Shown here piece after piece: positions 1 through 10,799 of a DNA stretch of 16,644 nt. The notes beneath the pieces were generated by a model that was not told where the DNA came from, ran no database searches, and saw nothing but the letters and a program-made list of their open reading frames with translations. This DNA is from an uncultured Porticoccus sp. (GTDB taxonomy: Bacteria > Pseudomonadota > Gammaproteobacteria > Pseudomonadales > Porticoccaceae): assembly GCA_950063125.1 (NCBI GenBank), contig CATLZI010000015.1:1-16644 (forward strand), read 5' to 3'. Each line of letters opens with the position of its first letter. The stretch's first letter is position 1. Both the position numbers and the translations under genes were made by a program.

Positions 1-1
1 C

Positions 2-385
2 GGGCAATCGGGCGTGGGTAAATCTTCATTGCTGAACAGCATCGCCCCTGGAACAGAAGCAGCTGTGGGAGCACTATCGGAGAGCGCAGCAAAAGGGACA
101 CATACCACGACCACAGCACAACTCTTTCATCTACCGAGTGGTGGAGAAGTGATCGATTCGCCGGGTATCCGCGAATTCGGACTCTGGCACCTTGAACCGG
201 ATGCCATCGCAGAGGGGTTTGTGGAGTTCAGAGCTTTTCTCGGCCACTGTCGATTCCGGGATTGTCGGCATCAGGGAGAACCCGGTTGCGCCCTGCGCCA
301 GGCCATTGCTTCCGGCAGCATTAGCGCAACTCGCTTCAGTAGCTACCAGCAAATTGTACAGAGTCTGGAGTCGGACCAGCAGTAA
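2..385 (+). CDS. rsgA: Ribosome small-subunit-dependent GTPase RsgA, C-terminal part (5' end outside window)
   Basis: Only the last 127 residues are present; the reading frame is open to the left window edge. The visible part begins with the P-loop GQSGVGKSS, continues with a threonine-rich switch (GTHTTTT) and the G3 motif DSPGIREFGL at visible residues 52-61, and ends with a zinc knuckle C83-x4-C88-x-H90-x5-C96. The absence of an NKxD motif downstream of the P-loop fits the circularly permuted G4-G1-G3 order of the RsgA/YjeQ family, in which G4 lies upstream, here off the window. RsgA is a GTPase that helps late maturation of the 30S subunit, acting in the cytoplasm near the decoding centre. 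The rhodanese gene follows on the same strand after about 50 bases. Confidence 0.95.
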   Translation, partial: GQSGVGKSSLLNSIAPGTEAAVGALSESAAKGTHTTTTAQLFHLPSGGEVIDSPGIREFGLWHLEPDAIAEGFVEFRAFLGHCRFRDCRHQGEPGCALRQAIASGSISATRFSSYQQIVQSLESDQQ

Positions 386-402
386 AGTCATGGGTTTTTT
401 GA

Positions 403-411
403 TGTTACAAT
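403..411 (+). promoter_or_regulatory. Candidate extended -10 promoter element upstream of the rhodanese gene
   Basis: TGTTACAAT fits an extended -10 element (TG, one base, then TACAAT, 5 of 6 matches to TATAAT). It lies in the short gap after rsgA and would start transcription about 20 bases before the chosen rhodanese ATG. No good -35 box is seen at the usual distance, which extended -10 promoters can tolerate. It could be chance in an AT-rich gap. Confidence 0.3.
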
Positions 412-437
412 CGCGTTTCGCATGAATGGGAGCAATT

Positions 438-1250
438 ATGTCTGAGTTACCTAAGTTACTGGAACCGGAGTCACTGGTTGAACTGCTTGAACGACCTGAC
501 ATCCTGCTGATTGATGTTTGCAAAGATGAAATATACAGCCGGAGGCATATCCCCGGCGCTGTGCATGTGTCAACCAAGGAACTGATGAATGGCGGCCAAC
601 CATGGCCCAACAAACTGCCCTCCCCCGAGCAATTGGATGCACTGTTTAGTCGAATCGGCCTGACGGCCGACAAACATGTGGTGGTATACGATGATGAAGG
701 GGGTGGCTGGGCAGGCCGGTTGATATGGACACTGGATGTTATCGGTCATCAAAACTGGTCGTACCTCAACGGCGGACTCATTGCCTGGTACGCCGAGGGC
801 TTTCCCACCACCGACGAAGTTCCGCCACCCGAAGTGGTCGAATTCGAGGTGACTGTTGATCGGGCAGCGATTGTCAGCGCCGAGGATATCATGGCACTGG
901 ATGCTACCAACGATGTACAAATCTGGGACGCCCGCAGTATTGAGGAATATACGGGAGAAAAAGTAATGGCCGAGAAGGGTGGCCATATTCCCGGCGCTAT
1001 TCATTGCGAGTGGACCAGCCTAATGGATCGTGAACGCAATATGCGGATCCGGCAGGATGCCCTCGAATACCTGGCCACAGTGGGTATATCTCCCGATAAA
1101 CCCACCATCACCCACTGCCAGTCACATCACCGTTCAGGCTTTACCTATCTAGTCGGCCGCCTGCTGGGTTTCAGTAATATTCGCGCCTACGATGGCTCCT
1201 GGTGGGAGTGGGGAAATCGATCCGACACACCTGTGGAGCAGGGGCGGTGA
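438..1250 (+). CDS. rhdA: Thiosulfate sulfurtransferase (two-domain rhodanese, RhdA type)
   Basis: A 270-residue tandem rhodanese that transfers sulfane sulfur from thiosulfate to cyanide or other thiophilic acceptors. The N-terminal domain is inactive: the position that would hold the nucleophile is in VVVYDDEGGG. The C-terminal domain has the active loop C227-Q-S-H-H-R (THCQSHHRSG), close to the CQTHHR loop known from Azotobacter vinelandii RhdA and unlike the CGSGVT loop of SseA-type mercaptopyruvate sulfurtransferases. Conserved HIPGA motifs occur in both domains. I chose ATG 438 over the in-frame ATG at 426 because GGGAG sits about six bases before it and nothing comparable precedes 426. 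The stop overlaps the psd start (GTGA), so the two are probably co-translated. Family assignment is firm; the physiological sulfur acceptor is unknown. Confidence 0.93.
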   Translation: MSELPKLLEPESLVELLERPDILLIDVCKDEIYSRRHIPGAVHVSTKELMNGGQPWPNKLPSPEQLDALFSRIGLTADKHVVVYDDEGGGWAGRLIWTLDVIGHQNWSYLNGGLIAWYAEGFPTTDEVPPPEVVEFEVTVDRAAIVSAEDIMALDATNDVQIWDARSIEEYTGEKVMAEKGGHIPGAIHCEWTSLMDRERNMRIRQDALEYLATVGISPDKPTITHCQSHHRSGFTYLVGRLLGFSNIRAYDGSWWEWGNRSDTPVEQGR

Positions 1251-2092
1251 ATGATTTTCTTGCCGAGTGGTTTGTCGCCCTGCAACGGCTAACCCCGCAA
1301 CACCAGCTATCCCGGCTGGTGTCAAAACTGGCTGAGAGCACCCACCCCCGGACAAAAAACCTGCTTATCCGACAATTCATCAAAACCTATAACGTGAATA
1401 TGGATGAAGCGGCAGGTAGTTCCGACAATGACTACGCCAGTTTTAATGACTTCTTTACGCGCTCACTGAAACCCCAGTCGCGCCCAATTGACAACACACC
1501 GGGGAGTATCGTTTCACCAGCGGATGGCACTATCAGTCAGCTGGGGGCTATCACGCAGGGGCGTATTTTTCAGGCAAAGGGCAGGCATTTTTCAGTGGAC
1601 GCTTTATTGGGTGAGCACAGTCCCCGGAGCGAACGATTCCTGAATGGACAGTTTGCAACCATTTACCTGTCTCCCCGAGATTACCACCGGGTACACATGC
1701 CCATTAGCGGATCGCTGGAGTATTGTCGCTACATCCCCGGCAAACTGTTTTCTGTCAATACCACGACAACCCAGCATATCGATGGCCTTTTTGCCCGAAA
1801 TGAACGCCTGGTAAGTTTTTTCAATACAGAAAGAGGTCGTTGCGCCATTGTCATGGTAGGCGCCATGCTGGTAGCAGGCATTGAGACTGTATGGGGAAAT
1901 TACCCCCCGGGGAAGCTGAAAACTGAACAGTTTTCGGATAGCCACGTCGCTCTCAAAAAAGGGGAGGAAATGGGCCGATTCAAATTTGGCTCAACCGTTA
2001 TTCTATTATTTGAGGAAAATTCAGTGACCTGGGGTGCGACCTGCGGCCCGGGAAACACCATTCAAATGGGAAAAAGAATGGGCCAGTTCTAA
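1247..2092 (+). CDS. psd: Phosphatidylserine decarboxylase proenzyme
   Basis: The gene encodes 281 residues. The enzyme decarboxylates phosphatidylserine to phosphatidylethanolamine at the inner membrane. The catalytic triad of the family is visible: Asp93 in SPADGTISQLG, His150 in YHRVHMP, and Ser249 in FGST. The proenzyme cuts itself between Gly248 and Ser249, giving a beta chain and a short alpha chain with an N-terminal pyruvoyl group. The motif is FGST rather than the LGST of E. coli, a conservative change. The frame is open upstream to 1202, but the GTG at 1247 aligns with the family N-terminus and has GGAG and AGGGG just ahead of it (1235-1244), so I take it as the start. It overlaps the rhodanese stop by four bases. 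The 3' end faces the convergent HD-GYP gene 29 bases away, with no obvious hairpin between them. Confidence 0.95.
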   Translation: MNDFLAEWFVALQRLTPQHQLSRLVSKLAESTHPRTKNLLIRQFIKTYNVNMDEAAGSSDNDYASFNDFFTRSLKPQSRPIDNTPGSIVSPADGTISQLGAITQGRIFQAKGRHFSVDALLGEHSPRSERFLNGQFATIYLSPRDYHRVHMPISGSLEYCRYIPGKLFSVNTTTTQHIDGLFARNERLVSFFNTERGRCAIVMVGAMLVAGIETVWGNYPPGKLKTEQFSDSHVALKKGEEMGRFKFGSTVILLFEENSVTWGATCGPGNTIQMGKRMGQF

Positions 2093-2121
2093 GCCAACCC
2101 GAATCGAATCCCGCAACCCCA

Positions 2122-3534
2122 TCAAAGACGAAACCGATCCCGAAGCGTGGCATAAAGCCCGCTCTGGCCAGCTGGTGTTTCAATTTTGGCATCATCAGAA
2201 ACAACCGATTCCATTACCCGTTGTGCATTTTTCATAAAAATGCCACTGACAGCGGCAATGTCCACATCGTAACCGGACAAATCGAGATCTCTTGCAATAG
2301 CTAACTTGGAAACGGATTTTGCTTTTGACTGACCACTTTTCTCCAGAATTCTCCGGGATAAACCCTCATCCTTGAGATCAACCAGAATATAGGCCCCTGA
2401 GGCCTGTGTTTTTTTCGGATCCAACACTGCAACCTTTGGTGTCAAACGGGATTCCGCGTGTTGTTCGACAACAATACCCACATCACCGGTTGTTAACTCC
2501 ACCAGCGTACCCGTGGGGTAAAGACCGATCGACTGGATAAACTGCACCACCAGGTCATCCTGAAACTTTTTATCCCGCAGGTTATAGAGCAGGCTCACCG
2601 CCCGGGATGGCGCCACTGGCTCCTCGGCTTCGCGGGGATTTGAAATAGCATCGTAGGTTGTCGCTATACCGGCAATCCTAGCCAATAGAGGAATTTTTCC
2701 ACCCTGTAACCCCTCTGGAAACCCACTGCCATCGTAACGCTCGCAGTGGAAGCGCACCACAGACACAACGCGTGGTTCAACATTGCTGCTGCGCAACATC
2801 TCAACACCGTAGTCGACAAACTTTTGGTATTCAGTGACTTCTTCGAGCGTACGCTTTCTTTTCCGCAACAGTCCGTTGGGCAATTTAATTTTGCCGATGT
2901 CCTTGAGCAAGGTACCGAGGCAAAGTACTGACATTTCCTCTTTTGGCATACCGACAAAACGGGCGAACTGCACTGCCCACAAGGCTGAACGCATGCTGTG
3001 ATCATGGCTGTGCTGGTCTTTGAGACGAAGCCGTAGCAGCCAGGTAAAGGCATCGGGACACCTGACAACACTGTTGACCATGTCGCCAACGGAATCTTTC
3101 AATCCCTGATAATCAAAGTCCCGGCCTTTGGCGATTTGTTTTACGGCCAGGGCAAAATGGCCCCGGAGCTGCATCAAACCCTTTTCAGCGTACTGCACCT
3201 CCTCGGAAAGAGGGACAACCTTCCCATATACGCCACGCTTGACGTCAATTGGCGATGCTTCAGCGGCCAGGCCTTTCGCCTTGGGGGATAAAGCGGGGGA
3301 CGTCCTGGACCCGGCTTTTGATGGTTGCTGCACAGTAACTGCCGGACTTGAGCCTTTGGTAACATCTATATACACGTATTCACAGTAGTTGCGCAGCGCA
3401 CTGATCTCCTTGGGACTTTTAACAAGGAGGCCTTGAATGGGAAAGGGTGTCTGACTCCAGGGACGATCAAGACAAGAGACATACATCCCCATCGTGATGT
3501 CTGCGACACTTACCTTGACCTGCTTGATGCTCAT
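2122..3534 (-). CDS. DUF3391 / HD-GYP-type protein with degenerate metal site
   Basis: A 470-residue cytoplasmic protein with no signal peptide or membrane segment. Residues about 5-58 match the DUF3391 N-terminal domain (GMYVSCLDRPW, then TPFPIQGLLV). A low-complexity linker (about 60-97) follows, then an HD-GYP-like domain (about 170-320). HD-GYP domains hydrolyse cyclic di-GMP using metal ligands. Here the HD pair is Lys211-Asp212, the later HP-x-x-G histidine is Phe239, the HH pair is His263-Cys264, the AD-x-x-DA aspartate is Thr292, and GYP is Gly-Phe-Pro (271-273). His179 of the first helix is kept. The protein is thus probably not a phosphodiesterase, though it may still bind c-di-GMP or partners. 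No clear ribosome binding site precedes the ATG, but the start gives a family-like N-terminus. It is separated from hemE by 163 bases and is probably transcribed alone. Confidence 0.88.
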   Translation of the reverse strand: MSIKQVKVSVADITMGMYVSCLDRPWSQTPFPIQGLLVKSPKEISALRNYCEYVYIDVTKGSSPAVTVQQPSKAGSRTSPALSPKAKGLAAEASPIDVKRGVYGKVVPLSEEVQYAEKGLMQLRGHFALAVKQIAKGRDFDYQGLKDSVGDMVNSVVRCPDAFTWLLRLRLKDQHSHDHSMRSALWAVQFARFVGMPKEEMSVLCLGTLLKDIGKIKLPNGLLRKRKRTLEEVTEYQKFVDYGVEMLRSSNVEPRVVSVVRFHCERYDGSGFPEGLQGGKIPLLARIAGIATTYDAISNPREAEEPVAPSRAVSLLYNLRDKKFQDDLVVQFIQSIGLYPTGTLVELTTGDVGIVVEQHAESRLTPKVAVLDPKKTQASGAYILVDLKDEGLSRRILEKSGQSKAKSVSKLAIARDLDLSGYDVDIAAVSGIFMKNAQRVMESVVSDDAKIETPAGQSGLYATLRDRFRL

Positions 3535-3697
3535 ACTGATGCACGCCCAAGTTTATAAATTTAAATAAATCCTTATTGTCATACGGCCTTTGCACAAGGC
3601 TATTTTCATCCCTTAAAGAGTATTCTGATACGAAGCAATAGCAACCGGGAATGCACAGTCGGTCTAATTATGAGATAACTGGTCAGCTTATTTAGAT

Positions 3698-4762
3698 TTA
3701 TTTGTGGTAATTCACTGAATAACTGTGAACTGCATCAATAAAAATTCCAGCCTTCTCGGGGCTGATATCTGGCGTGATTCCATGGCCAAGGTTGAATATA
3801 TGACCTTCGCCACTGCCGAACTGCTTGAGAATACCGGCAACCTCCTGACGAATTCTTTCAGGTGAAGCACGAAGTGTCGCCGGATCCATATTTCCCTGGA
3901 GCGCCACTTTGGCCCCTATACGTTGGCGAGCATGACCAATATGTGTCGTCCAGTCCAATCCGACCGCATGACAACCAGAATCCGCAATGGCTTCAAGCCA
4001 CTGTCCTCCACCTTTGGTAAAGAGAATCACCGGTACCTCTCGACCCTCGCTGTGTTTGGTCAGACCGGCAACGATCCTGGTCATGTAATCGAGCGAAAAC
4101 TCCTGGTAAGCAGTATGGGAGAGAGCACCCCCCCAGGTATCAAAAATCTGTACTGCCTGTGCGCCAGCTTCTATCTGCGCGTTGAGGTAGGCGATCACCG
4201 ACTCTGCCAGCTTTTCAAGCAGTTGGTGAAGCAACTGCGGCTGGTCATAGAGCATAGTTTTACTACGGGCAAAATCGCGACTGCTCCCGCCCTCAATCAT
4301 ATACGTTGCCAGCGTCCAGGGGCTTCCGGAAAACCCGATCAAAGGCACCCGGCCATTGAGTTCACGACGAATGGTGGACACGGCATCCAGCACATAGGGA
4401 AGATCGCTGGCCGGATCAATCACCTGGAGACCGGCGATATCCGCCTCGGTTCTGACTGGTTTCCTGAAACGCGGCCCTTCTCCAGCTTCAAAATAGAGGC
4501 CCAACCCCATGGCGTCCGGGATAGTGAGAATATCCGAGAACAGAATTGCCGCATCCAGCGGGTAGCGCTCAAGCGGCTGGAGCGTGACCTCGCAGGCCAA
4601 CTCAGGGTTGGTACAAACAGCCATAAAATCCCCGGCTGCGGAACGGGTCTGTCGGTATTCTGGCAGATACCGGCCCGCCTGACGCATCATCCATACCGGA
4701 GTCACGTCGACAGGTTGGCGCAACAGGGCCCGAAGAAAACGATCATTTTTTAGTAGAGCCAT
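3698..4762 (-). CDS. hemE: Uroporphyrinogen decarboxylase
   Basis: A full-length protein of 354 residues. It removes four carboxyl groups from uroporphyrinogen III to give coproporphyrinogen III in cytoplasmic haem synthesis, without a cofactor. The family signature [11 protein letters not shown] lies at residues 27-37, the substrate-binding aspartate is Asp77 in [13 protein letters not shown], and the motifs [13 protein letters not shown] and FNLGHGITP are intact. The gene begins 18 bases after the gltD stop, so it is probably the last gene of a gltB-gltD-hemE transcript. The same order is known in Pseudomonas. An AAGG about 12 bases before the ATG may serve as the ribosome binding site. No clear terminator is visible in the 163 bases that follow. 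Confidence 0.97.
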   Translation of the reverse strand: MALLKNDRFLRALLRQPVDVTPVWMMRQAGRYLPEYRQTRSAAGDFMAVCTNPELACEVTLQPLERYPLDAAILFSDILTIPDAMGLGLYFEAGEGPRFRKPVRTEADIAGLQVIDPASDLPYVLDAVSTIRRELNGRVPLIGFSGSPWTLATYMIEGGSSRDFARSKTMLYDQPQLLHQLLEKLAESVIAYLNAQIEAGAQAVQIFDTWGGALSHTAYQEFSLDYMTRIVAGLTKHSEGREVPVILFTKGGGQWLEAIADSGCHAVGLDWTTHIGHARQRIGAKVALQGNMDPATLRASPERIRQEVAGILKQFGSGEGHIFNLGHGITPDISPEKAGIFIDAVHSYSVNYHK

Positions 4763-4780
4763 TGGTTTAGAGCCTTGTGG

Positions 4781-6211
<1,431 letters not shown>

Positions 6212-6227
6212 TTACTCAACAACAGCC

Positions 6228-9200
6228 TTATTGGGGTGCAGCACGAGTGTGTTCAAGCAAGCTTTGCAGACTCGCAGCCTTGGGCTTGACCAGCCAGAAT
6301 TTATTGAGGAGGCTCTCCAGGTTTTCGAGGACCTGTTGACCCCAGGCACTACCAGTTTCTTCCACAAAGTCCTTGATCAGACTTTCCAGATTGTGGCGAT
6401 AGGCCTCGGTGGCCTCACTGGTGATACGCTGAATATCGACCAGCTCCATATTGTAGCGATCGACAAAAGTTCGCTCCTCATCCAGAACATAGGCAAAGCC
6501 ACCGGTCATGCCTGCACCGAAGTTCGGACCAGTATTGCCGAGCACCACCACTACGCCTCCCGTCATATACTCACAGCAATGGTGTCCAGCACCCTCAACA
6601 ACCGTGATACAACCCGAGTTACGCACCGCAAAACGCTCGCCTGCACGGCCGGCGGCGTATAACTTTCCACCGGTAGCACCATACAGGCAGGTATTGCCAA
6701 TAATCGGCGCCTGGTTTGAAGAAAATTTGCTGGCTTCTGGTGGCGCAATGACAATTTTCCCACCGGCCATACCCTTGCCGACGTAATCGTTGGCATCCCC
6801 CCGCAAATAAATATCCAGTCCACCCGCGTTCCAGACACCCAGTGATTGACCGGCAACGCCTTGAAGGTTCAGTTTCACTGGCGCGTCGGCCATCCCCTGA
6901 TTACCGTGGCGCTTGGCGATCTCACCAGACAAGCGTGCTCCAATGGAGCGATCACAATTACTGACGGAGTAGTGGTACTCCCCGCCTGACTTTGCCTCAA
7001 TTGCAGGGAGTATATCCTCAACCATACGCTCTGCCAGATACCCCTTGTCAAATGGCGTGTTTCTTGAAACCTGGCAGGTCTGCGGTTTGCTTTGTAACAG
7101 TTCATCAGTATAGATAATCGGCGACAGGTCGAGTTTTCTCTGTTTTTCCGTCACGCCGGGTAACACTTCCAGCAAATCCACCCGTCCCACGAGTTCTTCA
7201 AGACTCCTGACCCCGAGACGTGACATCCACTCGCGGGTTTCTTCTGCCATGAAACGGAAGAAATTGCGCGCCATTTCCACGGTACCCAGGTAATACTGTT
7301 CCCGGAGTGTCTTGTCCTGAGTGGCAACGCCCGTTGCACAATTATTGAGATGGCAAATACGCAGGTACTTGCAGCCCAGGGCAATCATCGGGGCTGTGCC
7401 AAAACCAAAGCTCTCGGCACCCAGAATAGCCGCCTTGACAACATCCAGTCCGGTTTTCAAGCCACCATCTGTTTGTACGCGCACTTTCCCTCTCAGATCG
7501 TTGGCTCGCAACATCTGATGGGTTTCCGACAACCCGAGTTCCCATGGGGAGCCCGCGTAACGAATGGAGGTCAAGGGGCTGGCCGCAGTGCCACCGTCGT
7601 ACCCCGATATGGTAATCAGGTCTGCGTAGGCTTTCGCCACACCTGCAGCAATCGTTCCCACCCCCGGCCTTGATACCAGTTTCACGGATACCAGAGCGGT
7701 CGGGTTAACCTGCTTCAGATCAAAAATCAGCTGGGCCAGATCCTCAATAGAATAGATATCATGATGAGGGGGTGGCGAAATCAGTGTCACACCGGGGACC
7801 GAATAGCGAAGCCGGGCAATCAATTCGTTGACTTTACCACCCGGCAATTGGCCACCTTCACCGGGCTTTGCGCCCTGGGCAATCTTGATCTGGATGACTT
7901 CTGCACTGGACAAATAATGCGGTGTCACGCCAAATCGACCGGAGGCAACCTGTTTGATCTTGGAGACCTTGTTCGTACCAAAGCGCACCGAGTCCTCACC
8001 GCCCTCACCAGAGTTGGAGCGTCCGCCCAAGGTATTCATGGCCTCGGCAAGGGCTTCATGCGCCTCCGGTGATAGTGCGCCCAACGACATGCCCGCCGAA
8101 TCAAAACGTTTGATGATTTTTTCGATCGGCTCAATCTCTGCCATGGGCAAAGGCACGATGTCGTCACGCAACTTCAGCAAATCCCGCAGTGTTGCTATCG
8201 GTCGCTGATTAACCAGCGCGGCATAGTCGTGCCAGGCCGCATAATCATTATTTTGCACAGAGCGATGCAACGCCTGGACCACATCGGGATTAAACGCATG
8301 ATATTCCTGGCCGTGCACATATTTCAGGAGACCACCCGGGTTAACGGGCTTCCGATCACTCCAGGCTTCCCGCGCAAGTCGCTGCTGATCTTGCTGCAGA
8401 TCTTCGAACCCGGCACCCTGAATACGACTCGGTGTATCGGTGAAGCAGAGGTCGACCACTTCAGATGACAACCCCACGATCTCAAACAACTGGGAGCCCC
8501 GGTAGGATGCGATCGTGGAAATACCCATTTTGGAGAGTATTTTCAACAACCCCTTATTAATCGCCTTGCGATAGTTCTTAAAGGCAACATCGAGGTCACT
8601 GAGCAATTCACCGGATTGCACCAGATCACACAGGATGTGATAACTCAGGTAGGGGTAGACCGCCGAAGCGCCATACCCGATCAGCGCAGCAATCTGATGC
8701 GCATCCCGCGCCGAGGCCGTGCTGGCGATGATATTGGCATTGCAGCGTTCCCCCACAGCAATCAGGTGATGGTGGACTGCACCCACCGCCATCAACATGG
8801 GCATGGGCAACTGTCCTGGCACAATGTCGGAGTCAGACAAAATACAACAGCCAATACCCGAGCGAACCGCCGCCTCAACATCAAGACACAAGCGTTTGAC
8901 CGCCTGCTCCAAGTCGGTTTGTTCAGGATCGTAATTAATTCCAAATTTTTGAACCGGGTAGTCCGCGATATTGATATTCTTCAGCGCGTAATATTTGCGT
9001 GGCGACAGCACGGGGCTGTTAAGGTTTACCCGGTGGCCATGCTCCTCGGTTTCCGTAAACAGGCAGTGTTCACGGCCGAGATGGGTCTGCAAAGACATCA
9101 CCAGCGATTCGCGCAGAGGATCGATCGGCGGATTGGTTACCTGGGCGAACTGTTGGCGAAAGTAATCGTAAAGCGTGCGGTTTTTACTGGACAACACCGC

Positions 9201-10682
9201 CATCGGCGTATCGTCCCCCATCGAGCCTACTGCTTCCTGGCCACCTTCCGCCATCGGTCTGAGTACCTGATCACGCTCCTCGCGAGAGGCGAGAAACATT
9301 TTCATGTATTTATAAATTTCTTCGCGGGTCAGCGCGCCTTCCACTTCGATGGAATCCTGATCCATCGTCGACATGACTTTGACACTGCCATCCCTCAACC
9401 ACTTTTGGTAAGGATTACCGGAGGCCAGCTGGCGATCCACCTCTTCTGAATCGATAATAGCGCCGGTCAATGTGTCAATCGAGAGGATATCACCCGGGCC
9501 AAGCTTACCCTTGGCAACAACGCTCTCCGGACTGTAGTTGTAAACACCCACTTCGGAGGCAACAGTTATGACATCGTCATCCGTCAATACCCAGCGGGAA
9601 GGACGCAGGCCATTTCTGTCGAGCGTACAGACGGCATAACGACCATCGGTGATCACCAGACCAGCAGGACCATCCCAGGGCTCCATGTGCATGGAAACGT
9701 ATTCGAAGTAAGCTCTCTCATTGGGGCCAAAATCCTGGGTATTATTCCAGGCAGGCGGCACCAGCAATCTGATGGCCTTATGCAGATCCATACCACCGGC
9801 AACTAACACCTCAAGCATATTATCCAGACTGGAGGAATCCGAGCCGGTTCGATTGACCAGTGGGCTGACTTCGTCCAGTTTCGGCAACAGGGCAGTTTCA
9901 AACTTGGGTGTGCGCGCCACGGACCAGTTTCTATTGCCGGTAATGGTATTGATTTCCCCATTATGGGCAAGCATTCTGAAGGGTTGCGCCAAGGGCCAGC
10001 GGGGCATGGTATTGGTGGAAAACCGCTGGTGAAAGACACAAATGGCTGTCTCGAGCTGGGGGTTTGCCAGATCAGGATAAAACTTTGGCAGATCTACCGG
10101 CATCATCAAGCCTTTATAGCTGATGACATTGGCGGAAAGACTCGCAATGTAAAAGGCTTCGTCCTCAACCAGGGCTTTTTCTGCCCGCCGCGTCGCCATG
10201 TATAGCGCCGCATTGAGTTGCTGTTCACTCATCTCACCGGCGGTAACAAAGACCTGCTCGAAGACGGGTAATGTTTCCAGCGCGATATCACCGAGGCAGG
10301 CATTGTCGGTAGGCACGTCACGCCAACCGACCACCGACAAGCCCTCGCCAAGCAATGCTTCAGAAAGCACTGCCTTGGCCCTTTCACGACAGGACGCATC
10401 CTGACTGAGCATGATCGCGCCAATCGCATATATCTCTGGCAATTCTACAGAGAAGAGCTCACGAGCAAGCTGCCGCATGAAACGATCAGGCTTTTGTATC
10501 AGCAGGCCACAGCCATCACCCGTCTTGCCATCGGCGGCAATCCCACCACGGTGGGTCATGCAGGTTAATGACTCGATGGCTGTTTCCAGAATACGGTGAC
10601 TCGCCTGCCCCTTGGTATGGGCAATCAAACCAAAGCCACAGTTATCTTTGAACTCATCTAACCGGTAGAGGCCAGTGGACAT
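6228..10682 (-). CDS. gltB: Glutamate synthase (NADPH), large subunit
   Basis: A full-length protein of 1484 residues. It makes two glutamates from glutamine and 2-oxoglutarate: an N-terminal class II glutaminase releases ammonia, which is channelled to the FMN synthase domain. A 14-residue propeptide should be removed to expose Cys15 (NCGFGLIAH) as the N-terminal nucleophile. The FMN domain (about 840-1200) includes [12 protein letters not shown] and the [3Fe-4S] cysteines Cys1104, Cys1110 and Cys1115 (C-x5-C-x4-C). A gxgxg beta-helix domain (about 1230-1470) closes the protein. There is only a poor ribosome binding site (AGAG) before the ATG. A candidate promoter and terminator-like hairpins lie in the 184 bases between aroB and this gene. 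gltD follows after 28 bases. Confidence 0.97.
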   Translation of the reverse strand: MSTGLYRLDEFKDNCGFGLIAHTKGQASHRILETAIESLTCMTHRGGIAADGKTGDGCGLLIQKPDRFMRQLARELFSVELPEIYAIGAIMLSQDASCRERAKAVLSEALLGEGLSVVGWRDVPTDNACLGDIALETLPVFEQVFVTAGEMSEQQLNAALYMATRRAEKALVEDEAFYIASLSANVISYKGLMMPVDLPKFYPDLANPQLETAICVFHQRFSTNTMPRWPLAQPFRMLAHNGEINTITGNRNWSVARTPKFETALLPKLDEVSPLVNRTGSDSSSLDNMLEVLVAGGMDLHKAIRLLVPPAWNNTQDFGPNERAYFEYVSMHMEPWDGPAGLVITDGRYAVCTLDRNGLRPSRWVLTDDDVITVASEVGVYNYSPESVVAKGKLGPGDILSIDTLTGAIIDSEEVDRQLASGNPYQKWLRDGSVKVMSTMDQDSIEVEGALTREEIYKYMKMFLASREERDQVLRPMAEGGQEAVGSMGDDTPMAVLSSKNRTLYDYFRQQFAQVTNPPIDPLRESLVMSLQTHLGREHCLFTETEEHGHRVNLNSPVLSPRKYYALKNINIADYPVQKFGINYDPEQTDLEQAVKRLCLDVEAAVRSGIGCCILSDSDIVPGQLPMPMLMAVGAVHHHLIAVGERCNANIIASTASARDAHQIAALIGYGASAVYPYLSYHILCDLVQSGELLSDLDVAFKNYRKAINKGLLKILSKMGISTIASYRGSQLFEIVGLSSEVVDLCFTDTPSRIQGAGFEDLQQDQQRLAREAWSDRKPVNPGGLLKYVHGQEYHAFNPDVVQALHRSVQNNDYAAWHDYAALVNQRPIATLRDLLKLRDDIVPLPMAEIEPIEKIIKRFDSAGMSLGALSPEAHEALAEAMNTLGGRSNSGEGGEDSVRFGTNKVSKIKQVASGRFGVTPHYLSSAEVIQIKIAQGAKPGEGGQLPGGKVNELIARLRYSVPGVTLISPPPHHDIYSIEDLAQLIFDLKQVNPTALVSVKLVSRPGVGTIAAGVAKAYADLITISGYDGGTAASPLTSIRYAGSPWELGLSETHQMLRANDLRGKVRVQTDGGLKTGLDVVKAAILGAESFGFGTAPMIALGCKYLRICHLNNCATGVATQDKTLREQYYLGTVEMARNFFRFMAEETREWMSRLGVRSLEELVGRVDLLEVLPGVTEKQRKLDLSPIIYTDELLQSKPQTCQVSRNTPFDKGYLAERMVEDILPAIEAKSGGEYHYSVSNCDRSIGARLSGEIAKRHGNQGMADAPVKLNLQGVAGQSLGVWNAGGLDIYLRGDANDYVGKGMAGGKIVIAPPEASKFSSNQAPIIGNTCLYGATGGKLYAAGRAGERFAVRNSGCITVVEGAGHHCCEYMTGGVVVVLGNTGPNFGAGMTGGFAYVLDEERTFVDRYNMELVDIQRITSEATEAYRHNLESLIKDFVEETGSAWGQQVLENLESLLNKFWLVKPKAASLQSLLEHTRAAPQ

Positions 10683-10704
10683 AATATAACTCTAGGTAGA
10701 ATAC

Positions 10705-10727
10705 AAATAAAAACAGCTGGTTACAGC
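10705..10727 (-). terminator. Weak second hairpin with T-tract in the gltB leader
   Basis: On the minus strand GCTG-TAAC-CAGC forms a four-base-pair stem with a four-base loop, followed by TGTTTTTATTT. It lies just downstream of the stronger hairpin at 10731-10749 and about 20 bases before the gltB start. The stem is short, so it may be only an AT-rich leader feature. Confidence 0.2.
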
Positions 10728-10730
10728 ACC

Positions 10731-10749
10731 AAAAAAGCCCAACCGAGCT
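10731..10749 (-). terminator. Candidate intrinsic terminator or attenuator between aroB and gltB
   Basis: On the minus strand AGCTC-GGTT-GGGCT forms a five-base-pair stem (one G-U pair) with a four-base loop, running directly into six T residues. It may end the pil-aroK-aroB transcript. It also lies downstream of a candidate gltB promoter, so it could act in the gltB leader. The short stem makes strength uncertain. Confidence 0.42.
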
Positions 10750-10752
10750 TAT

Positions 10753-10769
10753 GGAGGCAAAAGGAGGCA
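10753..10769. repeat. Short tandem direct repeat GGAGGCA-aaa-GGAGGCA
   Basis: Two identical seven-base copies are separated by three A residues (10753-10759 and 10763-10769). They fall immediately downstream of the candidate -10 box of gltB on the minus strand, in the region where a transcript would start. The ten-base period is roughly one helical turn, which would suit a regulator binding site, but no known regulator is recognised. It may be chance. Confidence 0.3.
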
Positions 10770-10770
10770 C

Positions 10771-10799
10771 ATTTTACACGCCACTAGCGGGCGCCACAA
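10771..10799 (-). promoter_or_regulatory. Candidate sigma-70 promoter for gltB
   Basis: On the minus strand TTGTGG (10794-10799) and TAAAAT (10771-10776) are exactly 17 bases apart. The -10 box matches five of six consensus positions; the -35 box keeps only the leading TTG. Transcription would begin about 75-80 bases before the gltB ATG, upstream of the hairpins. No better promoter is seen in the 184-base gap. Confidence 0.4.

Noticed and set aside
426..437. Upstream in-frame ATG for the rhodanese
   Set aside because: No ribosome binding site precedes it, whereas GGGAG is well placed before the ATG at 438.
3586..3600. Inverted repeat GCCTT-TGCAC-AAGGC in the gap between hemE and the HD-GYP gene
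   Set aside because: The stem is only five base pairs and no T-tract follows on the minus strand, where a hemE terminator would be needed. A T-rich stretch follows on the plus strand, but no plus-strand gene ends there.
3535..3697. Possible promoter for the HD-GYP gene (ATGACA and TATAAA boxes on the minus strand)
   Set aside because: The boxes are 19 bases apart, outside the usual range, and the region is generally AT-rich, so no single site can be supported.
3923..4753. 276-residue open frame on the plus strand opposite hemE
   Set aside because: hemE is intact and strongly conserved on the other strand; the antisense product has no recognisable features.
8616..9449. 277-residue open frame on the plus strand inside gltB
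   Set aside because: It is antisense to the continuous gltB glutaminase/central region and has no ribosome binding site or domain that I can recognise.
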